A stretch of 64,000 nucleotides of DNA from Gymnorhina tibicen (lineage: Eukaryota; Chordata; Aves; Passeriformes; Artamidae). The stretch is from the NCBI GenBank assembly GCA_013399875.1, contig VXAZ01006886.1, forward strand, positions 1,500,107 to 1,564,106, given 5' to 3'. This document shows positions 63,230 through 64,000 of the stretch, piece after piece. The translations under genes were made by a program, and so were the position numbers. A model generated the notes under the pieces. That model saw only the letters and a list, made by a program, of their open reading frames with translations. It did not search any database and was not told where the DNA came from. The stretch's first letter is position 1, and each line of letters opens with the position of its first letter.

Positions 63230-63400
63230 ATGTGGAGGTACTGTTGGTGCAATTCTGACATGTCCACTGGAAGTTGTAAAAACACGACTGCAGTCCTCCT
63301 CTGTGACTCTCTACATCTCTGAAGTTCATCTCAACACTGTGAATGGTGCTACTGTCAACCGAGTAACCAGAGTTTCTCCTGGACCTCTCCATTGTCTGAA
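63230..63400 (+). CDS. SLC25A36: SLC25A36 coding exon 2 (first carrier repeat, signature motif)
   Basis: This exon encodes residues 14-70 plus two bases of codon 71. It begins after the acceptor TTTGCAG and ends at CTGAA before the donor GTGAGT, so intron 2 is also in phase 2. It carries the mitochondrial-carrier signature Px[DE]xx[KR] as PLEVVK at about residues 26-31, followed by [15 protein letters not shown], which is diagnostic for SLC25A36. The proline kinks helix 1, and the charged residues form the matrix-side salt-bridge gate. The exon ends in SPGPLHCLK, where the first matrix loop leads into the matrix helix. Exons 1 and 2 together give 212 coding bases of a protein usually about 310 residues long, so roughly three quarters of the gene lies to the right of the window. 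Residues 58-62 read RVTRV; from memory the mammalian form is about two residues shorter here. Confidence 0.96.
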
Positions 63401-64000
63401 GTGAGTGTACCTGGCACAAAGGTTGGGTTCATTTTGGGGAGGGAGGAGGACAGGTGTGCTGGACAAATCTGTATGAAAGATTCAGACTCTTATGTTTGTC
63501 CTGATGTTACCAGGAGATGGCTTCCCATATTTTGCCTTTTAACTGTGTTTCCAGTTTTTCAAATGTCCTTCATGCTTGAGCTTTTATCTTGAAGTACCCA
63601 GAGCAGATTTACCTTGTACAGCTCACAGCTCCTAACTGCATGCCCAGAATTCACTGGCAACACTGTAACATTTAAGTGCCAGACTCTCATGTTCGTTCTG
63701 AAAAAGTGTTAATTTAAGACTTTAACTGTTTGTGTCCAAATTATAGAAGTTACTGAATATGGAGGCAATTAAAATTAACTCAGCTTTTTAGTCTCTTTCA
63801 ACTTTCACCACCCACACAGTTTATGCCTTTGAATGTGTTCTGGTGGATGTGTGATTAGTAACACTCTTTTAGAGCTAGTAAGAAATAGCGAAGGCCAGCT
63901 TTTGCAATAATCTGGGATGTCCTATTTGTGTAGTGCCTCACTGAGTGGGGTTTGCATTTCCTCTCCTTGCTGGCACTGCTTGCGTAGTTCAGGAGGCAGC
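63401..64000 (+). other. SLC25A36: SLC25A36 intron 2, 5' part
   Basis: The intron starts with the consensus donor GTGAGT directly after the exon ending CTGAA. No further coding exon is visible before the end of the window, so the next SLC25A36 exon, beginning with the last base of codon 71, lies beyond position 64,000. Confidence 0.9.

Noticed and set aside
1..64000. Search for CRISPR arrays, bacterial operons, tRNA genes and phage features
   Set aside because: None seen. Composition, LINE families, intron structure and gene density are those of a bird nuclear genome.

Overview
The window looks like nuclear DNA of a bird, and a songbird or close relative is my best guess. Three non-long-terminal-repeat retrotransposon fragments are of the CR1 type typical of birds, two of them with CR1 3' ends. 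One roughly 600-base element resembles a passerine endogenous-retrovirus LTR, as I recall that family. The only gene I can name with certainty, SLC25A36, has the vertebrate exon structure. Outside two CpG islands the DNA is AT-rich, with no operon-like packing and no bacterial or phage features.

Layout. Positions 1-8,370 are AT-rich non-coding-looking DNA with one unrecognised candidate exon on the minus strand (806-1074), which would encode a hydrophobic membrane stretch. Positions 8,370-9,520 are a CpG island interrupted by a 314-base assembly gap (8,761-9,074). It looks like a promoter and 5' exon, but no gene can be attached to it. Positions 9,520-54,240 are a gene desert of about 45 kb. 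It holds a degraded CR1 copy (about 21,990-23,013), two older CR1-like remnants (about 23,430-23,715 and 33,150-33,260), a probable solo LTR (about 38,616-39,219), a strong CTCF-like motif (30,861-30,872), and several short tandem or dispersed repeats.

The right end is the 5' part of SLC25A36 on the plus strand. It has a CpG-island promoter with a duplicated CRE / CCAAT / TGCATATTCA module, coding exon 1 (54,908-54,948), an 8,281-base intron 1 with a CR1 3' end in it, coding exon 2 (63,230-63,400), and the start of intron 2. The gene continues beyond the window. The product is an inner-mitochondrial-membrane nucleotide carrier.

Most open reading frames of 60-160 codons in this window have no start context, no homology I recognise and no splice logic, and are best read as chance. 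I found no clearly new biological system. The most testable observations are the duplicated promoter module of SLC25A36, the orphan CpG island with a gap in it, the membrane-like candidate exon at 806-1074, and the isolated CTCF-type site.
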